Shown: positions 16,703 to 26,387, numbered from the stretch's first letter. The stretch: 64,000 nt of DNA from Mycolicibacterium peregrinum (GCF_002102345.1 NZ_LQPP01000005.1:24768-88767); one strand, 5' to 3'. Made by a program: numbers and translations. Notes: a model not told the origin generated them from the sequence alone.

Positions 16703-19700
16703 TCACCTCTCCTGGACCAGCACGTGAGGTGCGTCCTTAATGCCTCCTGGGTTGGTCTGACCGGGTCGCGGGTTTGTTGCTTTGGTGGGCCACCAGCTGG
16801 CTTCGCGTAGGAGTGTGGCGATGGCGGGCACGGTGAGGGTGCGCACGAGGAAGGTGTCGAGCAGCAGCCCGAAGCCGATGATGAGGCCGGCTTGGATCAT
16901 GATGGCGACTGAGCCGACCATGAGGCCGAACATGCTGGCGGCGAATATGAGGCCAGCGGAGGTGATGACGGCTCCGGTGTTTGCCACGGTGCGCAGGACG
17001 CCGACGCGGATGTTGGTTCCGGATTCTTCGCGGAGCCGTGAGACGAGCAGCATGTTGTAGTCGGCGCCGACGGCGACGAGGATGATGAACGCCAGCAGCG
17101 GTACGGGCCAGGCGATTTCGTGGCCCAGTCCCCATTGGAAGACTACGACGCCGATGCCGAGTGATGCGAGGTAGTTGAGCACGACGGTGCCTAGTAGGTA
17201 GAGCGGTGCTAGGAGTGCGCGCAGTAGTAGGACCAGGATGACGCCGACGATGATGATGGTGGCGATGGCTAGTTGTGCGAAGTCGGCCCAGAGGAGTCGT
17301 TGGATATCGGAGTTGACGGCGGGGAAGCCGGCTACGGACACGGTGGCGTCGGCGAGTGACGTGTTGGGTCGTGCGGTGTTGGCGGTGTCGGTGATGCGGC
17401 TGGCGAGGTCCATGGCTTCAACGCTGTATGGGTCGTGGCTGCTTTCGATCATGAACCGCGCTGTTTTGCCGTCCGGTGAGAGGAATTGTTCGGCGACGTC
17501 GGTGAATTGCCGGTTCTCGAATGCGTTGGCGGGCAGGTAGAAACCGCTCGAGGAGTCGGAGTCGGCCGCTGCGCGCGAGGAGTTCTGTAGTTGGGTGGCG
17601 ATCTGGCTCATGCCGGACAGCATTTCGATGTTGCTGTCGGCGAGGGTGCGGACGCCGGTGGCGAGTGCTTGGGCGCCGGAGGCCAGCTGTCCGATTCCGT
17701 CCTGCAATCGGCGGAGATTTGTGGTCAGGTCGGCGGGGTCACCCAGGGCTCCGAATGCCTTGTCCAGTGAGGCGACTGCGTTCTGGACGTTGGCGAGGGT
17801 GCCACCAACGGTGGCATTGGTGGCGGGATCGTAGCGGTCCCCGAGGTCGGCGATTTGGTTGAAGAATCCGTTGTCGCGCAGAGTGACCAGGATCTGGACC
17901 TGGTTGCGGATTTGGGCGCATTGTGGGGTGGTGGCGCACCAGGGTGAGGTGTTGAGGGCGCCGACGAGTGGGTCGAGTTGAGTGATTGCGTTTTGGGCTT
18001 GGTTGGCCAGCGGTCGTAGTCCTGGGCCGGATTGGATGGCTTGGTCGACGGCGGGGGCAGTGGCGGAAAGTTGTTGCAGCAGCGGCCGGAATTGGTTGAC
18101 CTGAGTTCCTGCGGATTGGGCTTGGGTGAGGATTCCGGCTAGTGGTGTGAAGGCGGTGCGCACGGTGCTGTCGAGTTGGGCGAGGCCGTCGGCGAGCTGG
18201 TCGGCGCCGTCGGTGAGTTTGGTGAGGTCGTCCTTGCGGGAGTTGCCCTCGGCGACGGCGCCGGCCATTTTGTCGCCGATCTGGCCGTTCTGCCAGGCCA
18301 GTTCTGCTTGGTCGAGGCGCTCTCCGGTGGGGCGGGTGACTCCGGAAACCTTGGTGACGCCGGGGATCTGGGAGACGCGGGAGGCCATCTCGTCAAGATC
18401 GGCCAGTCCTTTGCCGGTCCGCATGTCGGTCGGATTTTCCACGACGAGGAATTCGCTGATGACGACGTCTTTGCGGAAGTGGCGGTCCAGCAGGTGGTAG
18501 CCCAGGTTGCTGGCCGTGGTGTCTGGTTGGCCCTTGCGGTCGTCGTAGCTGATTTTGATGGTTGCTGCCGCTGCCGACAGGGCGAGCAAGATGACCAGGC
18601 TGACGATGAGTAGTGGCACGGGACGGCGGACCACGGCGACGGCGACGCTGTTCCAGTAGCGGCGGGTGCGATCGGGTTTGGGTTCACCGATGCCGCGTTT
18701 GGCGGCTAGCGACAGCACCGGTGGCAGCAGGGTTACGGTGGCCAGAAATCCGAACAGTACGGCGATGGCACACGCGGGGCCAAGGGCGGCGAAGACGCTG
18801 AGCCGCGCGAAGACCATGGCCAGGAACGCGAGTGCGACGGTGGCGGCGGAGGCGAGGATGACGCGCCCGATGCTGGCGGTGGCGTGGATGACGGCCTGAT
18901 CGGCGGGTACTTGGGCGCGGCGCTGTTCGTGGTATCGGCTGATCAGAAATACGGTGTAGTCGGTTCCCGCGCCGAGCAGGATCGCAGTCATGAAGGCGAC
19001 GGTGAACTGGGAGACGGGCATGCCCATCTCGCCGAGGGCGGACAGCACGCCGCGCCCGACTGCCAGGCTCAACCCGATTACTAGCAGCGGTAACAGCGCG
19101 GTGAACACCGACCGGTAGACGATCAGCAGGATCAGGGCGATCACGCCCGCGGTAGCGATTGAGATCAGCAGCAGGTCGTGCTCGGCGGATGCGATCATGT
19201 CGCTGAAGGTTGCCGGTGGTCCCGTCACTTGCACAGTCGTGGTCGAGCCGGTGAAGACCTCGGCGGCGATGTTGCGCACCGCGTTTACCGATTCGGCGGC
19301 CGTGGGGTCTCCGAGGGTGCCGGTGACACCTACGGGCAGGTACCAAGCTTTGCGGTCGGCGCTGACTGCCTGGGCTTCGGTAATCGGATCGGACAGTAGG
19401 TCCTGCACCAGCAGGACGTGGTTGCCTTCGCCCTGCAACCGGCGCACGAGTTCGCCGTAGCGCTGCCGTGCAGTCGGAGTCAAGCCATTGGGGTCTTCCA
19501 TGGCGACGAACACCATGGTTTTTGAGCCTTCTTCGCCGAAAGCGGCGCTCATGCGGTCAACCGTCTGCAAGGACGGCGCATCGCGAGGGATGAGGTCCAC
19601 CGACTGTTGGCGCACCACGGTTTCTAGCTGGGGGAACAGCAACGCGAGGACGACCGCGGCGCCTAGCCATACCCCGATGACCAGCGCTTTGTGTCGGAGG

Positions 19701-19825
19701 GTGAATCGGGCTAGCGCTGCCAACCGTTCGCTGTACTCGCGGGTTTCGGCCGGGTTGGGGGATCCGTTGTCCCGCTGGCCACGGCGCGTGGCCTGGCCTG
19801 GGGAATCTGCAGTGCCGTCGGTCAC
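16703..19825 (-). CDS. MmpL-family RND transporter (1040 aa)
   Basis: Predicted inner-membrane exporter of lipids or other hydrophobic compounds driven by proton motive force. The layout is TM1 (about 48-66), a large outside loop, a block of TM2-6 containing GAGTDYTVFLISRYHE, a second large outside loop with long helices (LTDGADQLADGLAQLDS and similar coiled segments, about 530-770), and a second TM block with AVGADYNMLLVSRLREES. Both blocks carry the conserved Asp-Tyr of MmpL proton relay. Length is typical. It is the first cargo gene of the lipid/xenobiotic cluster. A 27-bp palindrome lies 23 nt upstream of its start and is shared with two other promoters in the cluster, so TetR control is likely. 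Confidence 0.93.
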   Translation of the reverse strand: MTDGTADSPGQATRRGQRDNGSPNPAETREYSERLAALARFTLRHKALVIGVWLGAAVVLALLFPQLETVVRQQSVDLIPRDAPSLQTVDRMSAAFGEEGSKTMVFVAMEDPNGLTPTARQRYGELVRRLQGEGNHVLLVQDLLSDPITEAQAVSADRKAWYLPVGVTGTLGDPTAAESVNAVRNIAAEVFTGSTTTVQVTGPPATFSDMIASAEHDLLLISIATAGVIALILLIVYRSVFTALLPLLVIGLSLAVGRGVLSALGEMGMPVSQFTVAFMTAILLGAGTDYTVFLISRYHEQRRAQVPADQAVIHATASIGRVILASAATVALAFLAMVFARLSVFAALGPACAIAVLFGFLATVTLLPPVLSLAAKRGIGEPKPDRTRRYWNSVAVAVVRRPVPLLIVSLVILLALSAAAATIKISYDDRKGQPDTTASNLGYHLLDRHFRKDVVISEFLVVENPTDMRTGKGLADLDEMASRVSQIPGVTKVSGVTRPTGERLDQAELAWQNGQIGDKMAGAVAEGNSRKDDLTKLTDGADQLADGLAQLDSTVRTAFTPLAGILTQAQSAGTQVNQFRPLLQQLSATAPAVDQAIQSGPGLRPLANQAQNAITQLDPLVGALNTSPWCATTPQCAQIRNQVQILVTLRDNGFFNQIADLGDRYDPATNATVGGTLANVQNAVASLDKAFGALGDPADLTTNLRRLQDGIGQLASGAQALATGVRTLADSNIEMLSGMSQIATQLQNSSRAAADSDSSSGFYLPANAFENRQFTDVAEQFLSPDGKTARFMIESSHDPYSVEAMDLASRITDTANTARPNTSLADATVSVAGFPAVNSDIQRLLWADFAQLAIATIIIVGVILVLLLRALLAPLYLLGTVVLNYLASLGIGVVVFQWGLGHEIAWPVPLLAFIILVAVGADYNMLLVSRLREESGTNIRVGVLRTVANTGAVITSAGLIFAASMFGLMVGSVAIMIQAGLIIGFGLLLDTFLVRTLTVPAIATLLREASWWPTKATNPRPGQTNPGGIKDAPHVLVQER

Positions 19826-20155
19826 TGGGCCTCCACTAGTAGCGAATCGTAGCGATACTATCGGTATCGCTACGCTACCGCATGTAGTGCAAGTGGTGGC
19901 GGGGCCGTCGTCGCCAGGCCGCGCAAAGCGCGCGGCTGGCGAAGGGGCCGGCGACCGCTATCGAGTCGGGACCGGGCCGACGGTCGCAGTGGGCAGAGGA
20001 ATGATCGAACACTCAGTGGGTTTCTGGAAGCCAGGGCTGACGCTGTAAGTCGACGACACTGGCCTTGGATGCCGTTCAGGGTCTTGCTGTTGCTGTTCTC
20101 GGACGTTGGTCGTCGGGCGCACGCACGGCCACATCGCGTAGCGGGGCCGCTAGCT
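19826..20155. other. 330-bp intergenic region between mmpL and tetR
   Basis: It contains the mmpL promoter region with the operator at 19848-19874. The remainder (about 19,880-20,155) shows no gene that I can support. Confidence 0.5.
19848..19874. promoter_or_regulatory. palindromic operator upstream of mmpL (shared site A)
   Basis: Perfect 11-bp arms CGTAGCGATAC and GTATCGCTACG around the 5-nt spacer TATCG, 23 nt before the mmpL start. The right arm continues as GCTACCG, which also occurs at the third site (28170-28197). The size and symmetry fit a TetR-type dimer operator. Confidence 0.75.
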
Positions 20156-20791
20156 CTAGGTTTGCGCTTCGGTTGTGGCCGACTGGCCCGTGTTCTGCAG
20201 CAGCACGTAATTGCCTAGGCTGCCCAGGAAACCTGCGCAGTGCTGAACGAGTTCATCTGTGGTGAATTCCAGTTCTCCGTCGAGTCGGCGGCGCAAGACT
20301 TCGAATAGCCCTCCCACGCCCAAGGTCGAAGCCAAATGGGCAACCCCCACGGCAGAGTCGGCGATGTCGAGGTGAAGTCTGGCTTCGCGCAAGACAAGGT
20401 CGGTGAAACCTGCCATTAGTTCGCTGCGTAGCTCTCGGAGCAGCGGCTCGGTTGCAGATTCCACGAACAGGATCCGACCCAGCCGCGGGTCGTTGTCGAT
20501 CATGCCGACCAGCCTGCGGATTGGCGCGTACGCCAATACCTCCGGTGGCTCGCCGGCATCGGGGATCGCGTCGACTATCACCTCCTGGAAGGTGGCATAG
20601 AGCTGCTGGTAGACAGCCCGCAGGAGTGCGTCTCGGTCGGAGAAGTGCTGGTAGAAGTACCGTGACGTGACACCCGATTCAGCGCAGACGGCAGTCACAG
20701 TGGCGGCGGCAACGCCGCGCGTGCCGATCAACTCCGTTGCGGCCTCGATGAGACGGGTGCGCCGGTTCCGGTGACGCTCCTCGGCGGACAT
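20156..20791 (-). CDS. TetR/AcrR family regulator (211 aa)
   Basis: The ATG at 20791 gives MSAEERHRNRRTRLIEAATELIGTRGVAAATVTAVCAESGVTSRYFYQHFSDRDALL, a standard N-terminal TetR helix-turn-helix (about 10-55) followed by an all-helical ligand domain. A longer open frame upstream has no family likeness. It is divergent from the PF10118-type hydrolase gene with about 104 nt between them containing a TCTGAC...GTCAGA inverted repeat, so it probably represses that gene and itself. Ligand unknown, probably a hydrophobic compound given the neighbours. Confidence 0.9.
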   Translation of the reverse strand: MSAEERHRNRRTRLIEAATELIGTRGVAAATVTAVCAESGVTSRYFYQHFSDRDALLRAVYQQLYATFQEVIVDAIPDAGEPPEVLAYAPIRRLVGMIDNDPRLGRILFVESATEPLLRELRSELMAGFTDLVLREARLHLDIADSAVGVAHLASTLGVGGLFEVLRRRLDGELEFTTDELVQHCAGFLGSLGNYVLLQNTGQSATTEAQT

Positions 20792-20839
20792 TCCGCTATA
20801 CACCCGCGCCGAAACCACGTGGATAGCTTGCCATCTAAT

Positions 20840-20861
20840 TCTGACAAGGCTTAGAGTCAGA
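20840..20861. promoter_or_regulatory. inverted repeat between tetR and diiron hydrolase gene
   Basis: TCTGAC and GTCAGA arms separated by 10 nt lie in the divergent intergenic region. The position and size suggest an operator for the TetR protein encoded at 20156-20791, but the arms are only 6 bp. Confidence 0.45.
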
Positions 20862-20895
20862 TTGACAGCGCGTCCTTGGCGAATGGGAGAACAAC

Positions 20896-21765
20896 ATGAG
20901 CGACGATTCGTCCACACGGCCCACCGCACGGGTCGTCCCGAAGCCCCGCCGTGTTCGATTCGATATGCCTGCTGGGACCAGTCGGCAGCACTTCGTTGAT
21001 GGCGACTTGGTGATGAGCCACTTTGTGTCCACCTTGTCGGCCACGTTCCCCGAAGGCGAAGACTTCTTTATCCGGTCAGTCCGCGAGTACCGGGACCACA
21101 TCAGCGACGCTGACCTCAAGGAGGCGGTCAAGGGGTTTATCGCACAAGAGGCCACCCACCGACACCAGCATCGGCTGCTCAACGATCGGCTTCAAGCAAT
21201 GGGCTATCCCACCGAGGGGATCGATCGGCATGTCAAGAAGCTGGTTGGCCGACTTGAGAAGCGTTTTTCTCCCAAGATGCGCCTGGCTGTGACGGCCGCC
21301 CTCGAGCACTACACGGCGACATTCGCCGAGATCATTCTCACCAGCGACGAAGCTCAAGAACTGATCGGCGACACCGAAGTGCGGCCTATTCTGCTCTGGC
21401 ACGCACTGGAAGAATGCGAGCATAAGGCCGTTGCTTTCGATGTCTACGAGACGGTCGGTGGAAGCGAACGCACCAGGGTCTGGGGGATGCGGATCGCCAG
21501 CCTCCTCTTGTTCAGCGAGTTGGTCATCCAGACCACCCGCTCTCTGGCTGGTGACCGTTCCGCCTACAACCCGGTGCGCTTGCTGCGCAGCCTTCGAGCC
21601 TTCCGTCATAACCCGCTATTCAGCCCAGCAGCAATTGCGCGCTTTCGCTCCTACACCCGCGCCGGATTTCATCCCGACGACTGGGACAGCGCAGAAATCC
21701 TCGAACGCTGGACCAAGGAACTCTTCGACGCCGATGGTGGCCAGCAAGTGCGTAGTGGCGTCTAG
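20896..21765 (+). CDS. PF10118-type predicted metal-dependent hydrolase (289 aa)
   Basis: It has the ferritin-like helical pattern of the 'predicted metal-dependent hydrolase' family (PF10118, named from memory). Conserved acidic/His clusters that would bind two metals are EGEDFFIRSVREY, AQEATHRHQHRLLN, TAALEHYTATFAE and HALEECEHKAVAFDVYE. The middle segment is mildly hydrophobic. Similar proteins in mycobacteria sit next to lipid or steroid genes, consistent with the neighbours here, but no substrate is known. Divergent from its likely TetR repressor and convergent with the alpha/beta hydrolase gene. Confidence 0.85.
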   Translation: MSDDSSTRPTARVVPKPRRVRFDMPAGTSRQHFVDGDLVMSHFVSTLSATFPEGEDFFIRSVREYRDHISDADLKEAVKGFIAQEATHRHQHRLLNDRLQAMGYPTEGIDRHVKKLVGRLEKRFSPKMRLAVTAALEHYTATFAEIILTSDEAQELIGDTEVRPILLWHALEECEHKAVAFDVYETVGGSERTRVWGMRIASLLLFSELVIQTTRSLAGDRSAYNPVRLLRSLRAFRHNPLFSPAAIARFRSYTRAGFHPDDWDSAEILERWTKELFDADGGQQVRSGV

Positions 21766-21898
21766 CTCGACCAGAGCCCGGCACAGTTCAAAGTCGGCCT
21801 TAACCGAAGAACACTTCATGGGCTCCGCTTCGCGCGCTGTGAAGTCAAGATCGGTTCTGACTACTGGCCGATCGATGGTGCTCGACCAACGTCGCGAC

Positions 21899-22789
21899 CT
21901 ACAGGAGGTTCCGGCCGAGGAACTCGGTGACGGCGCAGCCGAAGGCGTCGTTGTCGTCGCCGGCGATCATGTGTCCGGTGCCGGATACGTCGACGGTCTC
22001 GGCGTGGGGAACCAGTTGCTTGAACTCGTCGACGGTGGCTTGGGAGACCACGTCGGACAAGAGGCCCCTTACGAGAAGTGTTGGGGCATTGACCCGTCGG
22101 GCTCCGTCGATCAGCAGGTGGCTGATTGCGTCGAATTGCTCCGTTCCCGTGGTCGATTCGTCGCGGAGAAAGTCGAAGTTGGAGTGAATGAATGCCGGGT
22201 CCCACCGCCAGATCCAGCGGCCGTCGTGACGCTGCCGTAGCACCTTGCGCAGGCCGTCGACGTTGGCCGGGCGCGAGCGATGGGGGTTGTACGCGGCGAT
22301 CACCTCTGCGGCGTCAGAGAGGGTGCTAAAGCCATCGGGATGTGCGGCCATGAACGTCACCACGCGACGGGCGCCCTGGAATTCAAGTCGCGGGGTGACG
22401 TCGACCAGGACGACCGCCGCCCACGACGCCCCGGATGTCAACAGATGCGTGCCGAGCACGGTCATGCCCCCAAGGGATGCACCTACGACCGCAGGGGCGG
22501 TATAGGCGCTGAAGTGCTCGCGCACGGCGAGAAGATCGGTCGCGAGTCGCTCGATGTCGTACCTGCCGGCTGGGTCCCAGTCGCTGTCGCCGTGACCGCG
22601 GGTGTCGTAGGCGACGACTGTGTATCCGCATGCGTGGAGGCGACGCGCTGAAGTGCTCCACGCGTGCCGGTTCTGGCCGCCGCCGTGCAGGAGCAGCACG
22701 ACGGGACGGGCGTCATCGTGGCCGTAGCAGTCCGCAGCCAGGGCGATCCCGTCCTGGGTTCGGACCCGATGCTGCACGGCGGAGGTCAT
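21899..22789 (-). CDS. alpha/beta hydrolase (296 aa)
   Basis: Canonical fold with oxyanion motif HGGGQN (35-40), nucleophile elbow GASLGG with S105, acid D246 in LLSDVVS and H273 in GTGHMIAGDDND. Substrate is not predictable; ester or C-C bond cleavage are both possible. It is downstream of the PaaI-type thioesterase and P450 genes on the same strand (gaps about 58 and 174 nt), which suggests a shared transcript for processing an acyl or cyclic compound. Cytoplasmic, no signal peptide. Confidence 0.9.
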   Translation of the reverse strand: MTSAVQHRVRTQDGIALAADCYGHDDARPVVLLLHGGGQNRHAWSTSARRLHACGYTVVAYDTRGHGDSDWDPAGRYDIERLATDLLAVREHFSAYTAPAVVGASLGGMTVLGTHLLTSGASWAAVVLVDVTPRLEFQGARRVVTFMAAHPDGFSTLSDAAEVIAAYNPHRSRPANVDGLRKVLRQRHDGRWIWRWDPAFIHSNFDFLRDESTTGTEQFDAISHLLIDGARRVNAPTLLVRGLLSDVVSQATVDEFKQLVPHAETVDVSGTGHMIAGDDNDAFGCAVTEFLGRNLL

Positions 22790-22847
22790 GACACCTTCCT
22801 GGCGAGATCGTCGTCCGCCCGAAGCGTGGGCCCGGCAGCAAGCGCCT

Positions 22848-23300
22848 TCATAGTGCGTTGCCCGCGGCGTTCACGATCGTGACCGTGCCCTGGGCTACGC
22901 AGACGGCTTTGTCGCCGTTGCTAATGGCGATGCGCGCCACTCCACTGCGCTTGCCCAGCGACACGATGTCGGTGACGGCGACACACACACCGGTGGACAC
23001 GGGTCGCAGCAGGTTTAGCTTGAATTCGGTGGTGGCGACCCATGATCCGGCCGGAATGACGGGGTAGAACACGACTCCGAGACAGTGGTCGACCATCGCC
23101 GATAGACATCCGCCGTGCAGGGTGCCGAAGGGTGTGAGCAGTTCGGCACGGGTTTCCATCTCTGCCACCAGCCGACCGGCGGCGAGTTCGGTGTGCCGAA
23201 AGCTCAGAAACCTCGACAGTCCACCTGCTGTGTTCGGCGATCTGAGCAGCTGGTCGGCGATCTGCTCATCGAAGTGCGCGAATGTCACTGCCACCACCAT
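22848..23300 (-). CDS. PaaI-family hot-dog thioesterase (150 aa)
   Basis: A single hot-dog domain with the PaaI signature FGTLHGGCLSAMVDHCLGVV (about 57-76) and a typical length. It would hydrolyse acyl- or aryl-CoA. It lies between the P450 and alpha/beta hydrolase genes on the minus strand. A second hot-dog protein is encoded in the same cluster at 27647-28159, so two different CoA esters may be handled. Confidence 0.88.
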   Translation of the reverse strand: MVVAVTFAHFDEQIADQLLRSPNTAGGLSRFLSFRHTELAAGRLVAEMETRAELLTPFGTLHGGCLSAMVDHCLGVVFYPVIPAGSWVATTEFKLNLLRPVSTGVCVAVTDIVSLGKRSGVARIAISNGDKAVCVAQGTVTIVNAAGNAL

Positions 23301-23474
23301 GCCCCTTTCTCCTGTCCGGTCATGGGTCGATCACCGTTCGAGCCCGCGAATCGTTTGAGCATGTCGCCGAATGCGCCGAGGTCGCCGTGCGCGGCGGAGT
23401 GCTCGATATCGACGGCGATGAAGAACCTGGCCGCGCGGTGATGCACACGACGCGTCGTCGAGGAGGGGCACGGG

Positions 23475-24671
23475 CTAGACCGGTGTGGTCCAAGTGATGG
23501 GCAGCGATGTGTAGCCGCGGATCGGTCCGGACCGCAGCCGCCGCGCCGATTCAAGATCGACCTCCCAGTCGGGCACCTTGTCCAACAGAGCATCCAGAGC
23601 GATGCGGGCCTCCATCCGCGCCAGTGCCGCGCCCAGACAGAAGTGGATGCCGCGACCGAAGGCGACCTGGTGCTCACTGGTGCGCTCGATGTCGAACACG
23701 TCAGGATCGGGGAAGGCGCGCTCGTCGCGGTTGGCCGACCCGAACAGCAGCAGCACCTTCTCACCTTGACGCATGGTCGTGTCGTGCAGTGTGACGTCGC
23801 GGGTCAGGGTTCGTGAAAGTCCCTGTGCCGGTGAGTCGTAGCGCAGCAACTCCTCAACTGCCGGCCCCAATAGTGTTCGATCGGCGGCCAGGCGTCGGCG
23901 GGTCTGCCGATGCTGGGCCAGCACGACCGCGGAGTTCCCCAGCAGATTGGTGGTGGTCTCGTAGCCCGCGACGAGCAGCAGCGCGCAGAAGCCGAGGACT
24001 TCCTCGTCGGTCAGTCTGATCCCGTCGACTGTGGCGTTCGCCAACGCCGACATCATGTCCTCGCGGGGGGTTTGGCGGCGGTCGGCGAGGAAGTCGGTGA
24101 AGTAGGCGTAGATCGAGGTGGCGGCGGTCAGTGCGTCGGTGGTTTGTCCGTGGTTGACGTCGACCTGGACCAGTTGGCTCGACCACAATCGGAACTGATC
24201 ACGATCGGTGGCGGGAATGCCCAGTAGATCGGCGATCACCGCGGCGGGCAGGATCGCGGCGAAGTCGGTCACGAAGTCCGCCGAACCAGAGCCCTCGTCG
24301 AGGCGCTCGAACAACTCCGCGGCCATCTGTGTGATGGCGCCCTGCAGCCCGGCCACCCGCCGGGGAGTGAACGCCCGGCTCACCAGGGCACGCAACTGGT
24401 CGTGGCGCGGAGGGTCCATCACGATCATCATCGGCAGGAACGAGCCGATGAAGTCCGATCCCGGTGGGGTGGGGAAGATGCCGTCCACCGAGGAGTACGT
24501 GCCGTGATCCAGTGCTGCGGCCTGGACGTCGGCGTGCCGGCTCAACACCCAGGTATGGGATTCCTCGGCGCGGTACACCGGAGCCGTGTCACGCAACGAC
24601 CGATACGTCGGATAGGGGTCGTTGAGAATCGAGGCGTCGAACGGGTCGTAACGAATTTGCACCGAGACCAC
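23475..24671 (-). CDS. cytochrome P450 (398 aa)
   Basis: A GTG start at 24671 is chosen because GGAGG lies 5 nt upstream; an in-frame ATG at 24752 would overlap the divergent regulator. Motifs: I-helix AGYETTT (235-241, with Glu replacing the usual Asp/Glu-Thr pair order), ExxR at E274/R277 and heme-binding FGRGIHFCLGAAL with Cys345. This is the class I bacterial type needing ferredoxin and reductase, which are not encoded nearby. It starts the minus-strand P450-thioesterase-hydrolase series and is divergent from a TetR gene with a near-perfect operator between them. Substrate unknown. Confidence 0.93.
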   Translation of the reverse strand: MVSVQIRYDPFDASILNDPYPTYRSLRDTAPVYRAEESHTWVLSRHADVQAAALDHGTYSSVDGIFPTPPGSDFIGSFLPMMIVMDPPRHDQLRALVSRAFTPRRVAGLQGAITQMAAELFERLDEGSGSADFVTDFAAILPAAVIADLLGIPATDRDQFRLWSSQLVQVDVNHGQTTDALTAATSIYAYFTDFLADRRQTPREDMMSALANATVDGIRLTDEEVLGFCALLLVAGYETTTNLLGNSAVVLAQHRQTRRRLAADRTLLGPAVEELLRYDSPAQGLSRTLTRDVTLHDTTMRQGEKVLLLFGSANRDERAFPDPDVFDIERTSEHQVAFGRGIHFCLGAALARMEARIALDALLDKVPDWEVDLESARRLRSGPIRGYTSLPITWTTPV

Positions 24672-24698
24672 CAAGACCTCCGACCACCAAAGTAACGA

Positions 24699-24723
24699 CG
24701 GTTTAGACTCGCAGTCTAAACCG
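24699..24723. promoter_or_regulatory. TetR-type palindromic operator between P450 and tetR
   Basis: Perfect 11-bp arms CGGTTTAGACT and AGTCTAAACCG around CGC, located 28 nt from the P450 start and 22 nt from the tetR start. Almost certainly the binding site of the TetR protein encoded at 24745, controlling both directions. Confidence 0.82.
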
Positions 24724-24744
24724 GCCGAACGGGACAGGGGGGCA

Positions 24745-25341
24745 ATGCGCAAGATTCCACGTCAGATCTCTGACCGGCTTCCCGCCGCGGCGGACTTGTT
24801 CGCCGAGAAGGGGCTCAACGACTCCAAGATCGAAGACGTCGCCGCGGTGACCGGTGTGCCGAAAGCGACGCTGTACTACTACTTCGCCGGTAAAGAGGAC
24901 ATCCTTGCTTTCCTGCTCGAAGACCTCCTCAAGGACATCTTCGATGCTGTGACCGCGATCGTGCACACCGGCGGCACCGGTGCCGAACGCCTCGAACTCG
25001 TGATCCGCGCACAACTGCGGGCAATGGCGCAGCGGCCAGCGGTATGCCGTGCACTCATCGGCGAATTGGGACGAGCGGCCCGCATGCCGGCTATCGCCGA
25101 GATGATCAATACCGCCTACCAACAACCCGTCGAAACCCTGCTCATCGAAGGGGCCCGCGACGGATCCCTCGTCGCTCAGCCCGATGCGCGATCGACGTCG
25201 ATTGCGCTGTTCGGCGCGGTCACCATCAATGCACTCATGTACCTGGTCACCGATAACCACCTCGACGAGACGGTGGTCGCCAGCACCCTCAGCGCCGTCA
25301 TGTTCGACGGGCTGCGCCCGCGCACAGGAGACCAGTCATGA
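24745..25341 (+). CDS. TetR family regulator, divergent from P450 (198 aa)
   Basis: The N-terminal DNA-binding domain reads ISDRLPAAADLFAEKGLNDSKIEDVAAVTGVPKATLYYYFAGKEDIL (about 8-54), with the TetR recognition helix TLYYYF. The C-terminal helices form a ligand domain. A GGGGGG ribosome site precedes the ATG. Its stop overlaps the start of the F420-type oxidoreductase gene by 4 nt, so the two are cotranscribed. The 25-bp palindrome upstream is its probable operator, giving autoregulation and joint control of the P450 series. Confidence 0.92.
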   Translation: MRKIPRQISDRLPAAADLFAEKGLNDSKIEDVAAVTGVPKATLYYYFAGKEDILAFLLEDLLKDIFDAVTAIVHTGGTGAERLELVIRAQLRAMAQRPAVCRALIGELGRAARMPAIAEMINTAYQQPVETLLIEGARDGSLVAQPDARSTSIALFGAVTINALMYLVTDNHLDETVVASTLSAVMFDGLRPRTGDQS

Positions 25342-26387
25342 GCACCTACGGCCTGTCGGTTCTCGGCGCGGATCTGAAGTCACTGGCCCAGACCGCCCAG
25401 GCCGCTGATGCGGCCGGGTTCGACGCCGTATGGGCCTCGGAGTTCTATTCTCGGTCCGGATCGATCTCCATGGCCGCGATGGCCAACAGCACCCAGAACT
25501 GTCGGATCGGTTCCTCCATTCTCTACGGCGTCGGCCGAAGCCCCCTGGTGCTGGCCACCGAGGCGCGCGACCTCGACGAACTCTCCAACGGACGACTGGT
25601 ACTCGGCATCGGCAACGGCACCAAACGGATGATGGGCGACTGGCACGGCGTGCCCGACACCTCCGCACCCGCCCTGCGGATGGAAGAACTCGTGATGCTG
25701 CTGCGCCGGATATGGAACCTGCATGAAGGCCCGATCCATCACGAGGGCCGTTTCTACAGAATGAATCTCACCCCGACCGGCGACGTGGGACCCTCCAGCA
25801 GGCCGATCCCGATCGTCACTGCCGGTGTCCGGCCCCGGATGTGCGAGGCGGCCGGGCGGGTGGCCGACGGCCTAGCCGGACATCCGCTGTTCACAACCAC
25901 CTACGTCGAAGAGGTCGTCCGGCCCGCTATCGCCAGGGGCGCCGCGCACACCGGCCGCGACCCCAATGACGTGGAAATCATTTCCATGGTGATGTGCGCC
26001 ATCCACGACGACGCCGAGGTCGCCAGGCGCGAACTGGCGCAGCAGATTGCGTTCTACTCCTCGGTCAAATCCTACGAGACGGTACTCGATGTGAACGGCT
26101 TCGCCAGCGAAGGCCGAGCCATCCGGCAAGCATTCGCCCAGCGCGATTTCCCGGCGATGTTCGCCGCTGTGTCCGAGGAGATGATCGACGCCATGGGTGT
26201 CGCCGGGACGGCGCACGAGGTCCGTGAACAATTGAGACGGTACAACGGCGTCCTCGACCACATCATGCTGTATTCACCATCGGTCGGCATCACTGCCGAA
26301 CGCGTGCAACAAAACCTCGACAGCATCATCCGGGAATGCTCGCCCGCCTCGATGTCGCCAGGGCGGTCCTGTCCACGTTCAACCTGA
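25338..26387 (+). CDS. LLM-class (luciferase-like) F420-dependent oxidoreductase (349 aa)
   Basis: A TIM-barrel protein of the bacterial luciferase-like superfamily: FDAVWASEFYSRSGSISMAAMANST near the N-terminus, RIGSSILYGVGRSPLVLATEARDLDELSNGRLVLGIGNG (about 56-95) and PIPIVTAGVRPRMCEAAGRVADGLAGHPLFT (about 155-187). Many mycobacterial members use coenzyme F420, others FMN; sequence alone does not settle this. The start overlaps the TetR stop (ATGA). It probably reduces or oxidises the same compound acted on by the P450. Confidence 0.9.
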   Translation: MSTYGLSVLGADLKSLAQTAQAADAAGFDAVWASEFYSRSGSISMAAMANSTQNCRIGSSILYGVGRSPLVLATEARDLDELSNGRLVLGIGNGTKRMMGDWHGVPDTSAPALRMEELVMLLRRIWNLHEGPIHHEGRFYRMNLTPTGDVGPSSRPIPIVTAGVRPRMCEAAGRVADGLAGHPLFTTTYVEEVVRPAIARGAAHTGRDPNDVEIISMVMCAIHDDAEVARRELAQQIAFYSSVKSYETVLDVNGFASEGRAIRQAFAQRDFPAMFAAVSEEMIDAMGVAGTAHEVREQLRRYNGVLDHIMLYSPSVGITAERVQQNLDSIIRECSPASMSPGRSCPRST

